Position numbers and translations under genes: made by a program. From Seohaeicola_A nanhaiensis (GTDB lineage: Bacteria; Pseudomonadota; Alphaproteobacteria; Rhodobacterales; Rhodobacteraceae): a stretch of 64,000 nucleotides of DNA. The stretch is from NCBI RefSeq assembly GCF_042654245.1, contig NZ_JBHSGI010000002.1, positions 62,001 through 126,000 on the forward strand, written 5' to 3'. This document shows, in pieces, positions 1 through 7,116 of this stretch (positions within the stretch are counted from its first letter, which is position 1; each line of letters opens with the position of its first letter). The notes under the pieces are model-generated. The model saw only the letters and a list, made by a program, of their open reading frames with translations. It did not search any database and was not told the origin of the DNA.

Positions 1-116
1 TAAAAGGTATCGGCCTTGGCGAGGTCGGGCACCTGGATGTTGAACTCGCTGAGCGAATGCACCCCCAGTTCGCCAGGGCGCTTGTTCACGCCGATCCTGC
101 CGGTAATCGCTGTCAT
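1..116 (-). CDS. VOC-family (extradiol dioxygenase-like) protein, N-terminal part only
   Basis: Only the first 38 codons are inside the window; the gene continues beyond base 1. The peptide starts MTAITGRIGVNKRPGELGVH and then has HSLSEFNIQVPDLAKADTF, the usual first strand and helix of a vicinal-oxygen-chelate fold. The His in VHSLSEF is where such enzymes place a metal ligand. The ATG at 116 follows a strong GGAGGAGGAG ribosome site. It lies 28 nt after a fumarylacetoacetate-hydrolase-family gene and shares its strand with two more catabolic genes, so ring cleavage of a catechol-type substrate is a reasonable guess. The substrate cannot be read from this fragment. It could also be a glyoxalase-like protein. 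Confidence 0.6.
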   Translation of the reverse strand, partial: MTAITGRIGVNKRPGELGVHSLSEFNIQVPDLAKADTF

Positions 117-144
117 CTTCTCCTCCTCCGGGGCAAAGCCCCCC

Positions 145-993
145 TCACGCGTCGCGGATCGGGTTCGTCAGAACCCCGATGCCGCTGATCTCGACCTCGC
201 AGAGGTCGCCATCTTTCATCCAGAGTTGCGGTTTGCGCGCGTGGCCGACGCCCGAGGGCGTGCCGGTGATGATCACATCGCCGGGCTCCAGCGTCATCAC
301 GGCGCTGATGATCGAGACCAGATCGGCCACCGGGAACACCATGTCGTCAATTGCGGCCTTCTGCACCGACTGACCGTTCAGTCGGGTTTCCAGCGTCAGG
401 CCGATACAGCCCGGCGGCAAGGCGTCTGCGGTCACGAACCAGGGTCCGAATCCGCCGGTGCCGTCGAAGTTCTTGCCCGGTGTCCATTGCGGCGTGCGGC
501 GCTGGTAGTCGCGAACCGAGGCGTCGTTGAAGATCGAATACCCGCAGACATGGTCGAGAGCCTCTTCCACCGGCACGTCCTTAGCAGTCTTGCCGATCAC
601 TGCGACCAGCTCGCCTTCGTAGTCCAGCTGAACCGAGGCCCGGGGCCGAAGGATCGGCTGGTTGTGCGCGACGAAGCTGGACGCAAACCGGGCGAAGAGC
701 GTCGGATAGTCGGGTTGTTCGTAGGGGCCCTCGGCGGTATGGGCGCGATAGTTCAGGCCGACGGCGATAAACTTGCCGGCCATCCGCAGCGGCGGAAGAA
801 AGCGCACCTTGTCGGCCTCGACCGGATCGCCCTTGGCCAGGGTCACCGCGGCCTCTTCCAGACGGTTGGCGGCAATCAGCGATTCGAGCCTGCCGGGAAA
901 GCGCGGATGCCCCTCCCTAAGGCCGCGAAATCCGGCTTCGGTCTCGACCGCCAGTCCTTCCGCACCAGCCTCGGCATAGGCCAGAAATTTCAT
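145..993 (-). CDS. Fumarylacetoacetate hydrolase-family protein (282 aa)
   Basis: Members of this family are Mg/Mn-dependent enzymes that hydrolyse, hydrate or decarboxylate acyl-pyruvate products of aromatic ring cleavage. The core is complete: GLNYRAHTAEG, then the acidic metal-site segment DYEGELVAVIG, then the family signature GDVIITGTPSGVGHARKP near the C-terminus. The length fits the family. The ATG at 993 follows GGGGAGGCGGC. It sits 51 nt downstream of the GST gene and 28 nt before the dioxygenase-like gene on the same strand, giving a four-gene catabolic unit. A second member of the same family lies at 1680-2534, so the two probably act on successive or related intermediates. The exact reaction is not determinable here. 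Confidence 0.88.
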   Translation of the reverse strand: MKFLAYAEAGAEGLAVETEAGFRGLREGHPRFPGRLESLIAANRLEEAAVTLAKGDPVEADKVRFLPPLRMAGKFIAVGLNYRAHTAEGPYEQPDYPTLFARFASSFVAHNQPILRPRASVQLDYEGELVAVIGKTAKDVPVEEALDHVCGYSIFNDASVRDYQRRTPQWTPGKNFDGTGGFGPWFVTADALPPGCIGLTLETRLNGQSVQKAAIDDMVFPVADLVSIISAVMTLEPGDVIITGTPSGVGHARKPQLWMKDGDLCEVEISGIGVLTNPIRDA

Positions 994-1044
994 GCCGCCT
1001 CCCCTTGTGACTTCCGCCCCAGCCCGGTCCGGGGCGTCGGTAGT

Positions 1045-1656
1045 CTACCCCACCATCTTCAGTGCCCGCTGCACGGCCGGACGGGCGAGCATCCTGTCGT
1101 GAAAGGCCGCCAGCGCATCCGGCATCGGCACGTCTTTCAACCGGGCCCAGGCAGTCAGATAGAACAGCGTCGGATCGGCGATGGAATAGCCGCCCATCAG
1201 CCACTCCTTTTCACCCAGAATGCCGGCCAGCCGATCAAACCCGGCGGCGATCACCTCGCGGCCATGCGCCGTCAGTTCCTGCTGGGCGGCCTCGGTCGGC
1301 GTGAACTTCTTCGGCACCAGCACAAAGGTGAATCCGCGCATGTGAACGGTGGCGACCATGAAATCGAGCAGCTCGAGCGCGCGTGTCTGCGCTTCAAGGT
1401 CCTCGGCCAGCAGCCCCGCCTCCGGGAACGCGCGGCCCAGCCAGAAGGCCATGGCCTGGTACTCGGTCAGGACCGAGCCGTCGTCGCGCACCAGCGTCGG
1501 CACCTTGCCCTTCGGGTTTACCGAGCGGAACCGTTCCGAAAACTGCTCCTTCGCCAGAAAGTCCACCTTGATCGATTCGTAGGGCGCGCCGATTTCTTCC
1601 AGCATCACGTGGATGCCGATCGAACACGTATTGGGGGCGTAGAAGAATTTCATCAT
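1045..1656 (-). CDS. Glutathione S-transferase family protein (203 aa)
   Basis: The N-terminal thioredoxin-like domain shows FFYAPNTCSIGIHVMLEE, then the cis-proline region VNPKGKVPTLV and the glutathione-contact segment DGSVLTEYQAMAFWL. An all-helical C-terminal domain follows, with SIADPTLFYLTAWA as the usual GST motif 2. Two adjacent ATGs (1656 and 1653) follow a GGGAGGG stretch; I took the upstream one. It lies 23 nt after the 1680-2534 gene and 51 nt before the 145-993 gene on the same strand. In such clusters GST-fold proteins often isomerise maleylpyruvate or maleylacetoacetate-type products, which would suit the neighbouring hydrolases. That role is inference; general glutathione conjugation is equally possible. 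Confidence 0.85.
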   Translation of the reverse strand: MMKFFYAPNTCSIGIHVMLEEIGAPYESIKVDFLAKEQFSERFRSVNPKGKVPTLVRDDGSVLTEYQAMAFWLGRAFPEAGLLAEDLEAQTRALELLDFMVATVHMRGFTFVLVPKKFTPTEAAQQELTAHGREVIAAGFDRLAGILGEKEWLMGGYSIADPTLFYLTAWARLKDVPMPDALAAFHDRMLARPAVQRALKMVG

Positions 1657-1679
1657 CCTGGCGGCCCTCCCTCGCCGCG

Positions 1680-2534
1680 TTACGCCTCGGCCACGATCCT
1701 GTTTTCGATGGTGCCGAGCCCTTCGATCTCGCACCGTACCACGTCACCCGGATTTAGGAAGAGCTGCTGCGCCATGCCGACTCCCCCGGGCGTGCCTGTG
1801 AAAAGGATATCGCCGGGCTTGAGCGCCATCACCTGAGACAATTCCTCGAGCTGGTCCCAGACAGAGAAGATCAGGTGTTTGGTGTTCGAGTTCTGCCGCA
1901 GCTCGCCGTTGACCCAGCATTTGATCGCCAGGCGGTGCGGATCGCCGATTTCGTCTGCGGTCACGATGCAGGGGCCGATGGGAGCATGAGTGTCGAAGGA
2001 CTTGCCCAGCACCCACTGATGGGTCTTGAGCTGCCAGTCGCGGGCGCTGAAGTCGTTGCCAACTGCATAGCCGAAGACCGCCGCCGGCGCATCGTCCTTC
2101 GAGATATGCCGCCCGCCCTTCCCGATGATCGCGACCATCTCGACCTCGTAGTCGAGCTTTTCCGAGGACTTCGGTTTTTCCACGTCACCGTTGGGATCGT
2201 TGATCGATCCAGCCATCTTGCAGAACCAGATCTGCGATTCCGGCGCGGTCACCCCGGCGCTCTTTGCCTCTTCGACGTGGTCGGCATAGTTCAGCCCGAT
2301 GGCCATGATCTTTTCAGGATTTGGGATCGGGGCGTGCAAGCGGACATCGCCCAGCGCGACGCCTTCGGCCGTCGCCTTTTCAAGCTTGGGCGAGAGGGTG
2401 TCCCATTCGGCAATCACCTGTTTCATGTCCGATGGCGCACCGGGCACCAGATCCTCGAGAGCCAGAACATGGCCGTCCTTCACGAGGCCCGGGCGCACCG
2501 CGCCTCCGCCGATGGAAAACCGAACGAGCTTCAT
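1680..2534 (-). CDS. Fumarylacetoacetate hydrolase-family protein (284 aa)
   Basis: This is a second, divergent member of the family in the same cluster. It has GLNYADHVEEA, the metal-ligand segment KLDYEVEMVAIIGKGGRHI, and the C-terminal signature GDILFTGTPGGVGMAQ. The segment GNDFSARDWQLK is typical of the branch that includes 2-keto-4-pentenoate hydratase-like and ureidoglycolate-lyase-like proteins. The ATG at 2534 follows GAGGGGGAGA. It appears to be the first gene of the four-gene minus-strand unit running off the left edge; about 165 nt separate it from the tRNA-Thr gene upstream, and that gap must hold the promoter. The substrate is unknown, but an acylpyruvate from aromatic breakdown is the likeliest class. 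Confidence 0.88.
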   Translation of the reverse strand: MKLVRFSIGGGAVRPGLVKDGHVLALEDLVPGAPSDMKQVIAEWDTLSPKLEKATAEGVALGDVRLHAPIPNPEKIMAIGLNYADHVEEAKSAGVTAPESQIWFCKMAGSINDPNGDVEKPKSSEKLDYEVEMVAIIGKGGRHISKDDAPAAVFGYAVGNDFSARDWQLKTHQWVLGKSFDTHAPIGPCIVTADEIGDPHRLAIKCWVNGELRQNSNTKHLIFSVWDQLEELSQVMALKPGDILFTGTPGGVGMAQQLFLNPGDVVRCEIEGLGTIENRIVAEA

Positions 2535-2699
2535 GTTGTCTCCCCCTCTTGTCTGCGACGAAGAGATATCGGCTCAAAATCCACTTGTCGATAAAAAATA
2601 TTTTTTATCCAATTACGCAAAAAAACAGGTGCGCCCAGCAAAGGCGGCACGAGGTCAAACCCTGTCAATGAAAATGGGGCGAAAGGCCGGCAATCGGCG

Positions 2700-2775
2700 T
2701 GGTGCCCCCAGAGAGACTCGAACTCCCGACCCACTGATTACAAATCAGTTGCTCTACCAGCTGAGCTATAGGGGC
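2700..2775 (-). tRNA. tRNA-Thr (anticodon TGT), CCA encoded
   Basis: The minus strand folds into a full cloverleaf. The acceptor stem is GCCCCTA paired with TGGGGGC, the D arm contains AGCTCAGCTGGTAGAGC, and the anticodon stem ACTGA/TCAGT closes a loop TTTGTAA giving anticodon TGT. The T arm contains GGGAGTTCGAGTCTCTC. The discriminator is A and the terminal CCA is encoded at 2700-2702. It stands alone between the catabolic cluster and the plus-strand gene at 2912. I saw no integrase or duplicated 3' end nearby, so there is no sign that this tRNA serves as an attachment site. Confidence 0.96.
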
Positions 2776-2911
2776 GCCGGGCATGGATTACCTGCAAGGA
2801 CTGGTCGCTGCAAGAGCTTTGCCACGTCCCGGCGCAATGGGGTTTGACTGTCGCGGGTCAAGCCGTTACCCCAAGGTCCGAGCCAGACCCAAGCCAGATC
2901 CGGAGCGCCAT

Positions 2912-3787
2912 ATGCGGATTGTCGTGCACACCGGCGCGCATTTCACCGACGACGAACGCCTGATCAAGTGCCTTCTGAACAACAAGGAGGACTTCTCGCA
3001 GCTCGGTGTCGCGGTGCCGGGGCCGGGCAAATACCGCACGCTTCTGAAGGAGAGCTTCGCGGCGATGGAGGCGGCGCCGCCCGGAGAGGATGCGCGCGAC
3101 GTGCTGGTCGATGCCATTCTGGATGATGAAACCGCCGACCGGATGATCCTGTCCAACCAGCATTTCTTCGGCTCGCCCCGCTTTGCCATCGGTGACGCCG
3201 GGTTCTATCCGCTGGCGGCCCAGCGGATGCGGCACTTTGTGGAGCTGTTCCGCGGCGACCACATCGAGATGTTCGTGGCCCTCTGCAATCCGGCGACCTT
3301 CGTGCCGAGCGTGCTGGGCAAGGCGTCGCGCAAGAGCCGGGCCGATCTGCTGAAACGGGTGCCGCCCGCGACGCTGCGCTGGTCCGAGATGGTGGGGCGG
3401 ATCCGGGAAGATCTGCCCGATCTGCCGATCACCGTCTGGTGCAACGAGGATTCGCCGCTGATCTGGCCCGAGCTGATGCGTCTGATGGCGGGGCTGCCGG
3501 CGGGCACAAAGGTGAAGGGCGGCTTCGACCTGCTGCGCGATATCATGTCGCAAGAGGGCATGACCCGGTTTCGTGCCTATCTGGCCGAGCATCCCAACCT
3601 GACCGACAAGCAGAAACGCCGGGTGATGATCGCCTTTCTCGACAAGTTCGCGATCCCCGAGCAGATGGAGGCAGAGCTGGACCTGCCGGGCTGGACCGAG
3701 GACCTGGTGGAGGAACTGACGGCGCTTTATGACGAGGACGTGCTGCGGATCAAGCGGATCAAGGGCGTGAAACTGATCGCCGTCTGA
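2912..3787 (+). CDS. Conserved protein of unknown function, possibly sulfotransferase-like (291 aa)
   Basis: The reading frame is open further upstream, but the ATG at 2912 is preceded by CGGAG and gives a clean start, MRIVVHTGAHFTDDERLIKC. The opening HTGAH after a hydrophobic strand resembles the phosphate-binding start of bacterial sulfotransferase-like proteins (usually HxGAHKTG), but the Lys-Thr-Gly that should follow is replaced by Phe-Thr-Asp. The rest is soluble and charged, with no membrane segment or signal peptide. It stands alone, with tRNA-Thr upstream on the other strand and gapR convergent 15 nt downstream. I do not recognise a characterised family; the sulfotransferase resemblance is weak and the sulfonate-donor loop may be lost. 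Confidence 0.7.
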   Translation: MRIVVHTGAHFTDDERLIKCLLNNKEDFSQLGVAVPGPGKYRTLLKESFAAMEAAPPGEDARDVLVDAILDDETADRMILSNQHFFGSPRFAIGDAGFYPLAAQRMRHFVELFRGDHIEMFVALCNPATFVPSVLGKASRKSRADLLKRVPPATLRWSEMVGRIREDLPDLPITVWCNEDSPLIWPELMRLMAGLPAGTKVKGGFDLLRDIMSQEGMTRFRAYLAEHPNLTDKQKRRVMIAFLDKFAIPEQMEAELDLPGWTEDLVEELTALYDEDVLRIKRIKGVKLIAV

Positions 3788-3802
3788 CGACGGCGCCCGC
3801 GC

Positions 3803-4075
3803 TCACATGCCCAGAGCTTCCTTGTAAAGCTCGAGGATCGCCTCTTCCTCGGCAACGTCGTCCTTCTCGCGCTTGCGCAGAGAAATCACCTTGCGCATCA
3901 CCTTGGTGTCGTAGCCACGCCCCTTGGCTTCGGCCATGACTTCCTTGATCTGGTCGCCGATGTCCTTCTTCTCGGCCTCGAGCCGTTCCACCCGCTCGAT
4001 GAAGCTGCGCAGTTCGTCCGCGGTGATGCGATAGTTGGCTTCTAGGGTCTTGTCTTCGGGGGGAAGGTCGCTCAT
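3803..4075 (-). CDS. gapR: GapR-family DNA-binding protein (DUF2312, 90 aa)
   Basis: The 90-residue sequence matches the DUF2312 family throughout. It has an N-terminal NYRITADELRSFIERVERLE, a long charged coiled-coil segment (EAEKKDIGDQIKEVMAEAK), the segment GRGYDTKVMRKVISLRKR, and a short helical tail ending in ILELYKEALGM. In Caulobacter the family member GapR is a nucleoid-associated protein that recognises overtwisted DNA ahead of polymerases and stimulates topoisomerases; it binds AT-rich DNA as a dimer of dimers. Length and motif order agree with that family. It converges on the gene ending at 3787, and the divergent small membrane gene begins at 4217, so its promoter lies in 4076-4216. 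Confidence 0.92.
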   Translation of the reverse strand: MSDLPPEDKTLEANYRITADELRSFIERVERLEAEKKDIGDQIKEVMAEAKGRGYDTKVMRKVISLRKREKDDVAEEEAILELYKEALGM

Positions 4076-4216
4076 CGGGGTGCGCTCCGTCTGGAAGGGG
4101 TCGGGAGGTGTCGGATACCCCTCCCCCGCGCGCGCTGCAAGATGGCTTGCGCCCGGCGGGCTTGCGCCAGCGTTCCCCAGCCGCTAGCACACGGACCAGT
4201 CCGAGGGAGAGTGGCG

Positions 4217-4435
4217 ATGTACGAGATGATGATCTGGGCCGGCGCCGCCTTGTCGCTGATGGGTCTGGCCGGCATTGTCTGGTGCATCCTGCGCGTCAGC
4301 AAGGCGCGAAAGGCTGGGCTGGGCGATGAAGAGCTGCGCGCCGCCGTCGCGGCGGTGCTGCCGGTGAACCTCGCGGCGCTGTTCCTGTCAATGTTCGGGC
4401 TGATGCTGGTGGTGGTCGGCGTCATTCTGGGCTGA
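4217..4435 (+). CDS. Small two-helix membrane protein of unknown function (72 aa)
   Basis: The ATG at 4217 follows GGGAGAG. The product has two hydrophobic segments: one near residues 5-25 (MMIWAGAALSLMGLAGIVWC) and one in the C-terminal half (VLPVNLAALFLSMFGLMLVV). A short basic loop, RVSKARKAGLG, lies between them, predicting an inner-membrane hairpin with the loop on the cytoplasmic side. There are no recognisable catalytic residues. It is monocistronic, divergent from gapR and convergent with the 71-aa gene that follows. Codon use matches the surroundings, so I accept it as real, but its role is unknown. Confidence 0.7.
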   Translation: MYEMMIWAGAALSLMGLAGIVWCILRVSKARKAGLGDEELRAAVAAVLPVNLAALFLSMFGLMLVVVGVILG

Positions 4436-4461
4436 CGCCGAGCCAGGCTCTCATGCGCCGG

Positions 4462-4677
4462 TCAGACCGGCAGGTTGTCGAAACGGTCTTCGATGGCCTC
4501 GTCGAGCAGGACGGCATTGAGGTTGCGCAGGCGGGCGGGCACCTGCTGGCCCTGCATGGCCAGACGCTCGATCACCTTGTTCAATTGCGGTTGAAGCTCG
4601 AGGCGTCGTGCCGCCGGTGCCCCGATGATGGATGCTTCCAACCGGCGTGCGGTCAAAAACAGCTCGTGTTCGCTCAT
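4462..4677 (-). CDS. Small conserved helical protein, unknown function (71 aa)
   Basis: The product starts MSEHELFLTARRLEASIIGA after AGGGGAGGCTGAC. It is mostly helical and soluble, with no signal or membrane segment, and ends in DEAIEDRFDNLPV. I do not recognise a named domain. It converges on the small membrane gene and is divergent from the persulfide dioxygenase operon, with 261 nt between the two. That gap may therefore contain promoters in both directions. Confidence 0.65.
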   Translation of the reverse strand: MSEHELFLTARRLEASIIGAPAARRLELQPQLNKVIERLAMQGQQVPARLRNLNAVLLDEAIEDRFDNLPV

Positions 4678-4872
4678 GTCAGCCTCCCCTGATTGGCATG
4701 GACCCCACTCCCATCAAACTATCACAGGATCATGTCAGTATCCTTCAAAAATCTCACGGGCGGGCAGATTCTCGCCGGACTTCCGACAAAACGACTGTAG
4801 TTTGAGCCCTGCAGCTCTGGCCACTCGCCAGATTCGGCGAGGCTGGCCGGGTGCCGCGAGGAGAATCGCTGC

Positions 4873-4902
4873 TTGATACACATGCAGAAAATGTTATGTG
4901 TT
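4873..4902 (+). promoter_or_regulatory. Predicted promoter and operator of the persulfide dioxygenase operon
   Basis: TTGATA (4873-4878) and TATGTG (4895-4900) are spaced 16 nt apart and resemble a sigma-70 promoter. The inverted repeat ACACAT (4878-4883) / ATGTGT (4896-4901) spans from the -35 to the -10 box, the classic position of a repressor site. It lies 37 nt before the start codon of the dioxygenase. Homologous operons in other alphaproteobacteria are controlled by BigR/SqrR-type repressors, but no regulator gene is adjacent here. Promoter and operator assignments are inference from sequence only. Confidence 0.5.
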
Positions 4903-4938
4903 AGAAGACGATCCACAGATCAGACAGAAAGGCCCGCC

Positions 4939-5802
4939 ATGACACCCGAGGTTCACGCATTTTTCGACAACGCGACCAACACGGTATCCTATGTCGTGCG
5001 CGAACCCGCGGGACGGGCCTGCGCGATCGTGGACAGCGTGCTCGACTATGACCCAGCGGCAGGGCGCACCGATACGGCCTCGGCCGACCGGATCATCGCC
5101 TATGTTCAGGACAACGGCCTGCGGGTGGAGTGGATCCTGGAAACCCACGTTCACGCCGACCACCTCAGCGCTGCCCCCTACATTCAGGAGCGTGTCGGCG
5201 GAAAGATCGGGATCGGCGACCGCATCACCGTGGTTCAAGACACCTTCGGCAAGATCTTCAACGAAGGGACCGAATTCCAGCGCGATGGCAGCCAGTTCGA
5301 CGCCTTGTTCAAGGAGGGCGACAGCTTTCACGTCGGACAGCTGAGGGGCGATGTGCTGCACACCCCCGGCCATACGCCGGCCTGCCTGACCTATTTGATC
5401 GGCGACGCGGCCTTTGTGGGCGACACGCTGTTCATGCCCGACTTCGGCACCGCGCGCTGCGACTTTCCGGGCGGATCGTCGGAAACGCTGTTCCGCTCGA
5501 TCCAGAAGATCCTGGCGCTGCCGGATGCGACCCGGGTCTTCGTCGGCCACGACTACAAGGCACCGGGGCGCGACCAATATGCCTGGGAAACAACGGTGGG
5601 TGAGCAGAAGGCGCTGAACGTGCACATCGGCCAGGGACGCAGCATCGAGGAATTTACCAAGATGCGCGATGCCCGCGACAAGACGCTCGGGATGCCTCGT
5701 CTGATCCTGCCGTCGCTGCAAGTGAACATGCGCGCCGGACACATGCCGCCGCCCGACGAAAAGGGAAATGTCTTCCTCAAGGTGCCGGTCAACAAACTCT
5801 GA
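4939..5802 (+). CDS. blh: Persulfide dioxygenase, Blh/ETHE1-type metallo-beta-lactamase-fold protein (287 aa)
   Basis: Family members use one iron to oxidise glutathione persulfide to sulfite, detoxifying sulfide. The metal site is readable: ETHVHADHLSAAPY gives the HxHxDH motif, HTPGHTPACLTY the next His, VGDTLFMPDFGTARCDFPGG the bridging Asp and substrate loop, and FVGHDY the last His. The tail, LPSLQVNMRAGHMPPPDE, is typical of the bacterial Blh branch. I start at the ATG at 4939, after AGAAAGG; the frame is open upstream but has no better start. It leads an operon with two YeeE/YedE half-transporters and a DUF442 protein, the same set seen in Agrobacterium and Xylella bigR operons. It probably works with the sox genes near 26-34 kb. 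Confidence 0.9.
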   Translation: MTPEVHAFFDNATNTVSYVVREPAGRACAIVDSVLDYDPAAGRTDTASADRIIAYVQDNGLRVEWILETHVHADHLSAAPYIQERVGGKIGIGDRITVVQDTFGKIFNEGTEFQRDGSQFDALFKEGDSFHVGQLRGDVLHTPGHTPACLTYLIGDAAFVGDTLFMPDFGTARCDFPGGSSETLFRSIQKILALPDATRVFVGHDYKAPGRDQYAWETTVGEQKALNVHIGQGRSIEEFTKMRDARDKTLGMPRLILPSLQVNMRAGHMPPPDEKGNVFLKVPVNKL

Positions 5803-5814
5803 GAGGTGGGCGAG

Positions 5815-6240
5815 GTGCACGACTGGATCTGGGGCCTGATCGGCGGTGTGATGATCGGGCTGGGCGGCGCGGTCTTTCTGCTGGGCAACGGGCGCATCAT
5901 GGGCGCGAGTGGCATCATCGGCGGGCTGGTAGACGGAAGCGGCTGGCGCACCTGGGCCGAGCGCGCCGCCTTTCTGGCTGGCGTCCTGATCATGCCGATT
6001 GTGCTGACGCCGTTGTACTCGGTGCCGATCAGCACGCATCTGACCTCGAATCTGGCGATCATCGTGGCCGCGGGCGTGTGTGTCGGCATCGGCACGCGTC
6101 TTGCCAACGGCTGCACCTCGGGGCATGGCGTCTGCGGCATTTCGCGACTGTCGCTGCGCGGGATCGTTGCAACAGTCTTCTATATCCTCGCGGGCGGCTT
6201 GACGGTCGTGCTGTTCCGCCATGTGCTGGGGGTGATCTGA
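5815..6240 (+). CDS. YeeE/YedE-family sulfur-compound transporter half (141 aa)
   Basis: This is an integral membrane protein of the YeeE/YedE (DUF395) family, with about four hydrophobic helices and the family's cysteine motif NGCTSGHGVCGISRLS. Such proteins move thiosulfate or related sulfur species. The protein corresponds to the first half of the full-length family (PmpA-like). I place the start at the GTG at 5815 because GAGAGG lies 8 nt before it; GTG at 5806 would add three residues. It follows the dioxygenase by 12 nt and precedes the second half by 1 nt. The most likely job is moving the sulfite or sulfane sulfur released by the persulfide pathway; direction of transport is not visible. 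Confidence 0.85.
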   Translation: MHDWIWGLIGGVMIGLGGAVFLLGNGRIMGASGIIGGLVDGSGWRTWAERAAFLAGVLIMPIVLTPLYSVPISTHLTSNLAIIVAAGVCVGIGTRLANGCTSGHGVCGISRLSLRGIVATVFYILAGGLTVVLFRHVLGVI

Positions 6241-6241
6241 G

Positions 6242-6673
6242 ATGCGGATTGTCCTGGCATTCGTGGCGGGCGGATTGTTCGGCGCGGGCCTGTTCGTGTC
6301 GGGCATGACCGACACCAACAAGGTGCAGGGCTGGCTCGACGTGTTCGGCGACTGGGATCCGACGCTGGCCTTCGTCATGGGCGGCGCACTGATCCCGATG
6401 GCGATCGCCTGGCGCCTGGTGCCCGGACGCGAACCGCTGGCGGGTGGACGCTTTCCCGACGACCTGCCCAGAGAGGTCGATCATCGCCTCGTCATCGGAT
6501 CGGTGCTGTTCGGCGTCGGCTGGGGGCTGGCCGGGCTGTGCCCCGGACCGGCGGTTGCCTCGCTCAGCTATGGCGGCGCGGGCGGCCTTTTGTTTCTGGC
6601 CGCGATGCTGATCGGCATGGGCGCCGCCCCGGCGGCCGCACGCCGACTGGACAGGTTGGCAAAGGCATCGTAG
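6242..6673 (+). CDS. YeeE/YedE-family sulfur-compound transporter half, PmpB-like (143 aa)
   Basis: This is the companion of the preceding gene. It has four predicted membrane helices, the conserved N-terminal LFVSGMTDTNKVQGWLD and the cysteine motif GLAGLCPGPAVASL typical of the second half of YeeE/YedE proteins. The ATG is one base after the previous stop, implying translational coupling, and the two halves presumably assemble into one transporter. The protein ends in a basic tail, AARRLDRLAKAS. A single-chain member of the same superfamily is encoded at 33161-34219 in the sox region, so the genome carries both architectures. Confidence 0.86.
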   Translation: MRIVLAFVAGGLFGAGLFVSGMTDTNKVQGWLDVFGDWDPTLAFVMGGALIPMAIAWRLVPGREPLAGGRFPDDLPREVDHRLVIGSVLFGVGWGLAGLCPGPAVASLSYGGAGGLLFLAAMLIGMGAAPAAARRLDRLAKAS

Positions 6674-6684
6674 GAGTTCCGATC

Positions 6685-7110
6685 ATGACACCGCGCACCC
6701 TAACCCCCCGCTATTCCGTCTCTCCCCAAATCCTGCCTGAGGATCTGGCCGAGATCGCCGCCAAAGGTTTCACCACGGTGATCTGCAACCGGCCAGACGC
6801 CGAAAATCCACCCGAGCTGCAGGCCGCCGCGATGCGCAAGGCGGCCGAGGCGGCAGGGCTGACATTCGAAGTGCTGGAGCTGACGCATCAGACCATGACC
6901 CCCCCGAACATCGCGCGGCAACGCGAGATGATCGAGGCTTCGGAAGGTCCCGTTCTGGCCTATTGCGCCTCGGGGACGCGGAGTTCGGTGATCTGGGCGC
7001 TGGGTCAGGCCGGCAAGATGCCGACGGACGAGATTTTCGCCACGACGGCGCGCGCTGGCTATCAGCTCGATCATCTGCGTCCTGCCGTTGAGCAGTTGGC
7101 ACGGGGCTGA
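6685..7110 (+). CDS. DUF442/TIGR01244-family sulfurtransferase, phosphatase-like fold (141 aa)
   Basis: The ATG at 6685 follows TAGGAG. The protein has the DUF442 fold: an N-terminal SVSPQILPEDLAEIAAKGFTTVIC and the active-site loop LAYCASGTRSSVIWAL. That is the CxxGxR(S/T) signature shared by tyrosine-phosphatase-like and rhodanese-like enzymes. In bigR-type operons the equivalent domain is fused or adjacent to the persulfide dioxygenase and acts as a sulfurtransferase on persulfides. As the fourth and last gene of this operon it probably supplies or accepts persulfide sulfur for the dioxygenase. A phosphatase role is less likely given the context. Confidence 0.85.
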   Translation: MTPRTLTPRYSVSPQILPEDLAEIAAKGFTTVICNRPDAENPPELQAAAMRKAAEAAGLTFEVLELTHQTMTPPNIARQREMIEASEGPVLAYCASGTRSSVIWALGQAGKMPTDEIFATTARAGYQLDHLRPAVEQLARG

Positions 7111-7116
7111 GCACGC

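Noticed and set aside
2700..2775. tRNA-Thr as a possible island attachment site
   Set aside because: No integrase, no repeated 3' tRNA end and no change in composition on either side.
4894..6378. 494-codon minus-strand open frame opposite the persulfide operon
   Set aside because: Low-complexity antisense frame covering three well-supported plus-strand genes.
5806..7110. Split YeeE/YedE genes as a broken full-length transporter
   Set aside because: Two-gene versions with this exact layout are a known arrangement in bigR-type operons, and each half keeps its cysteine motif.
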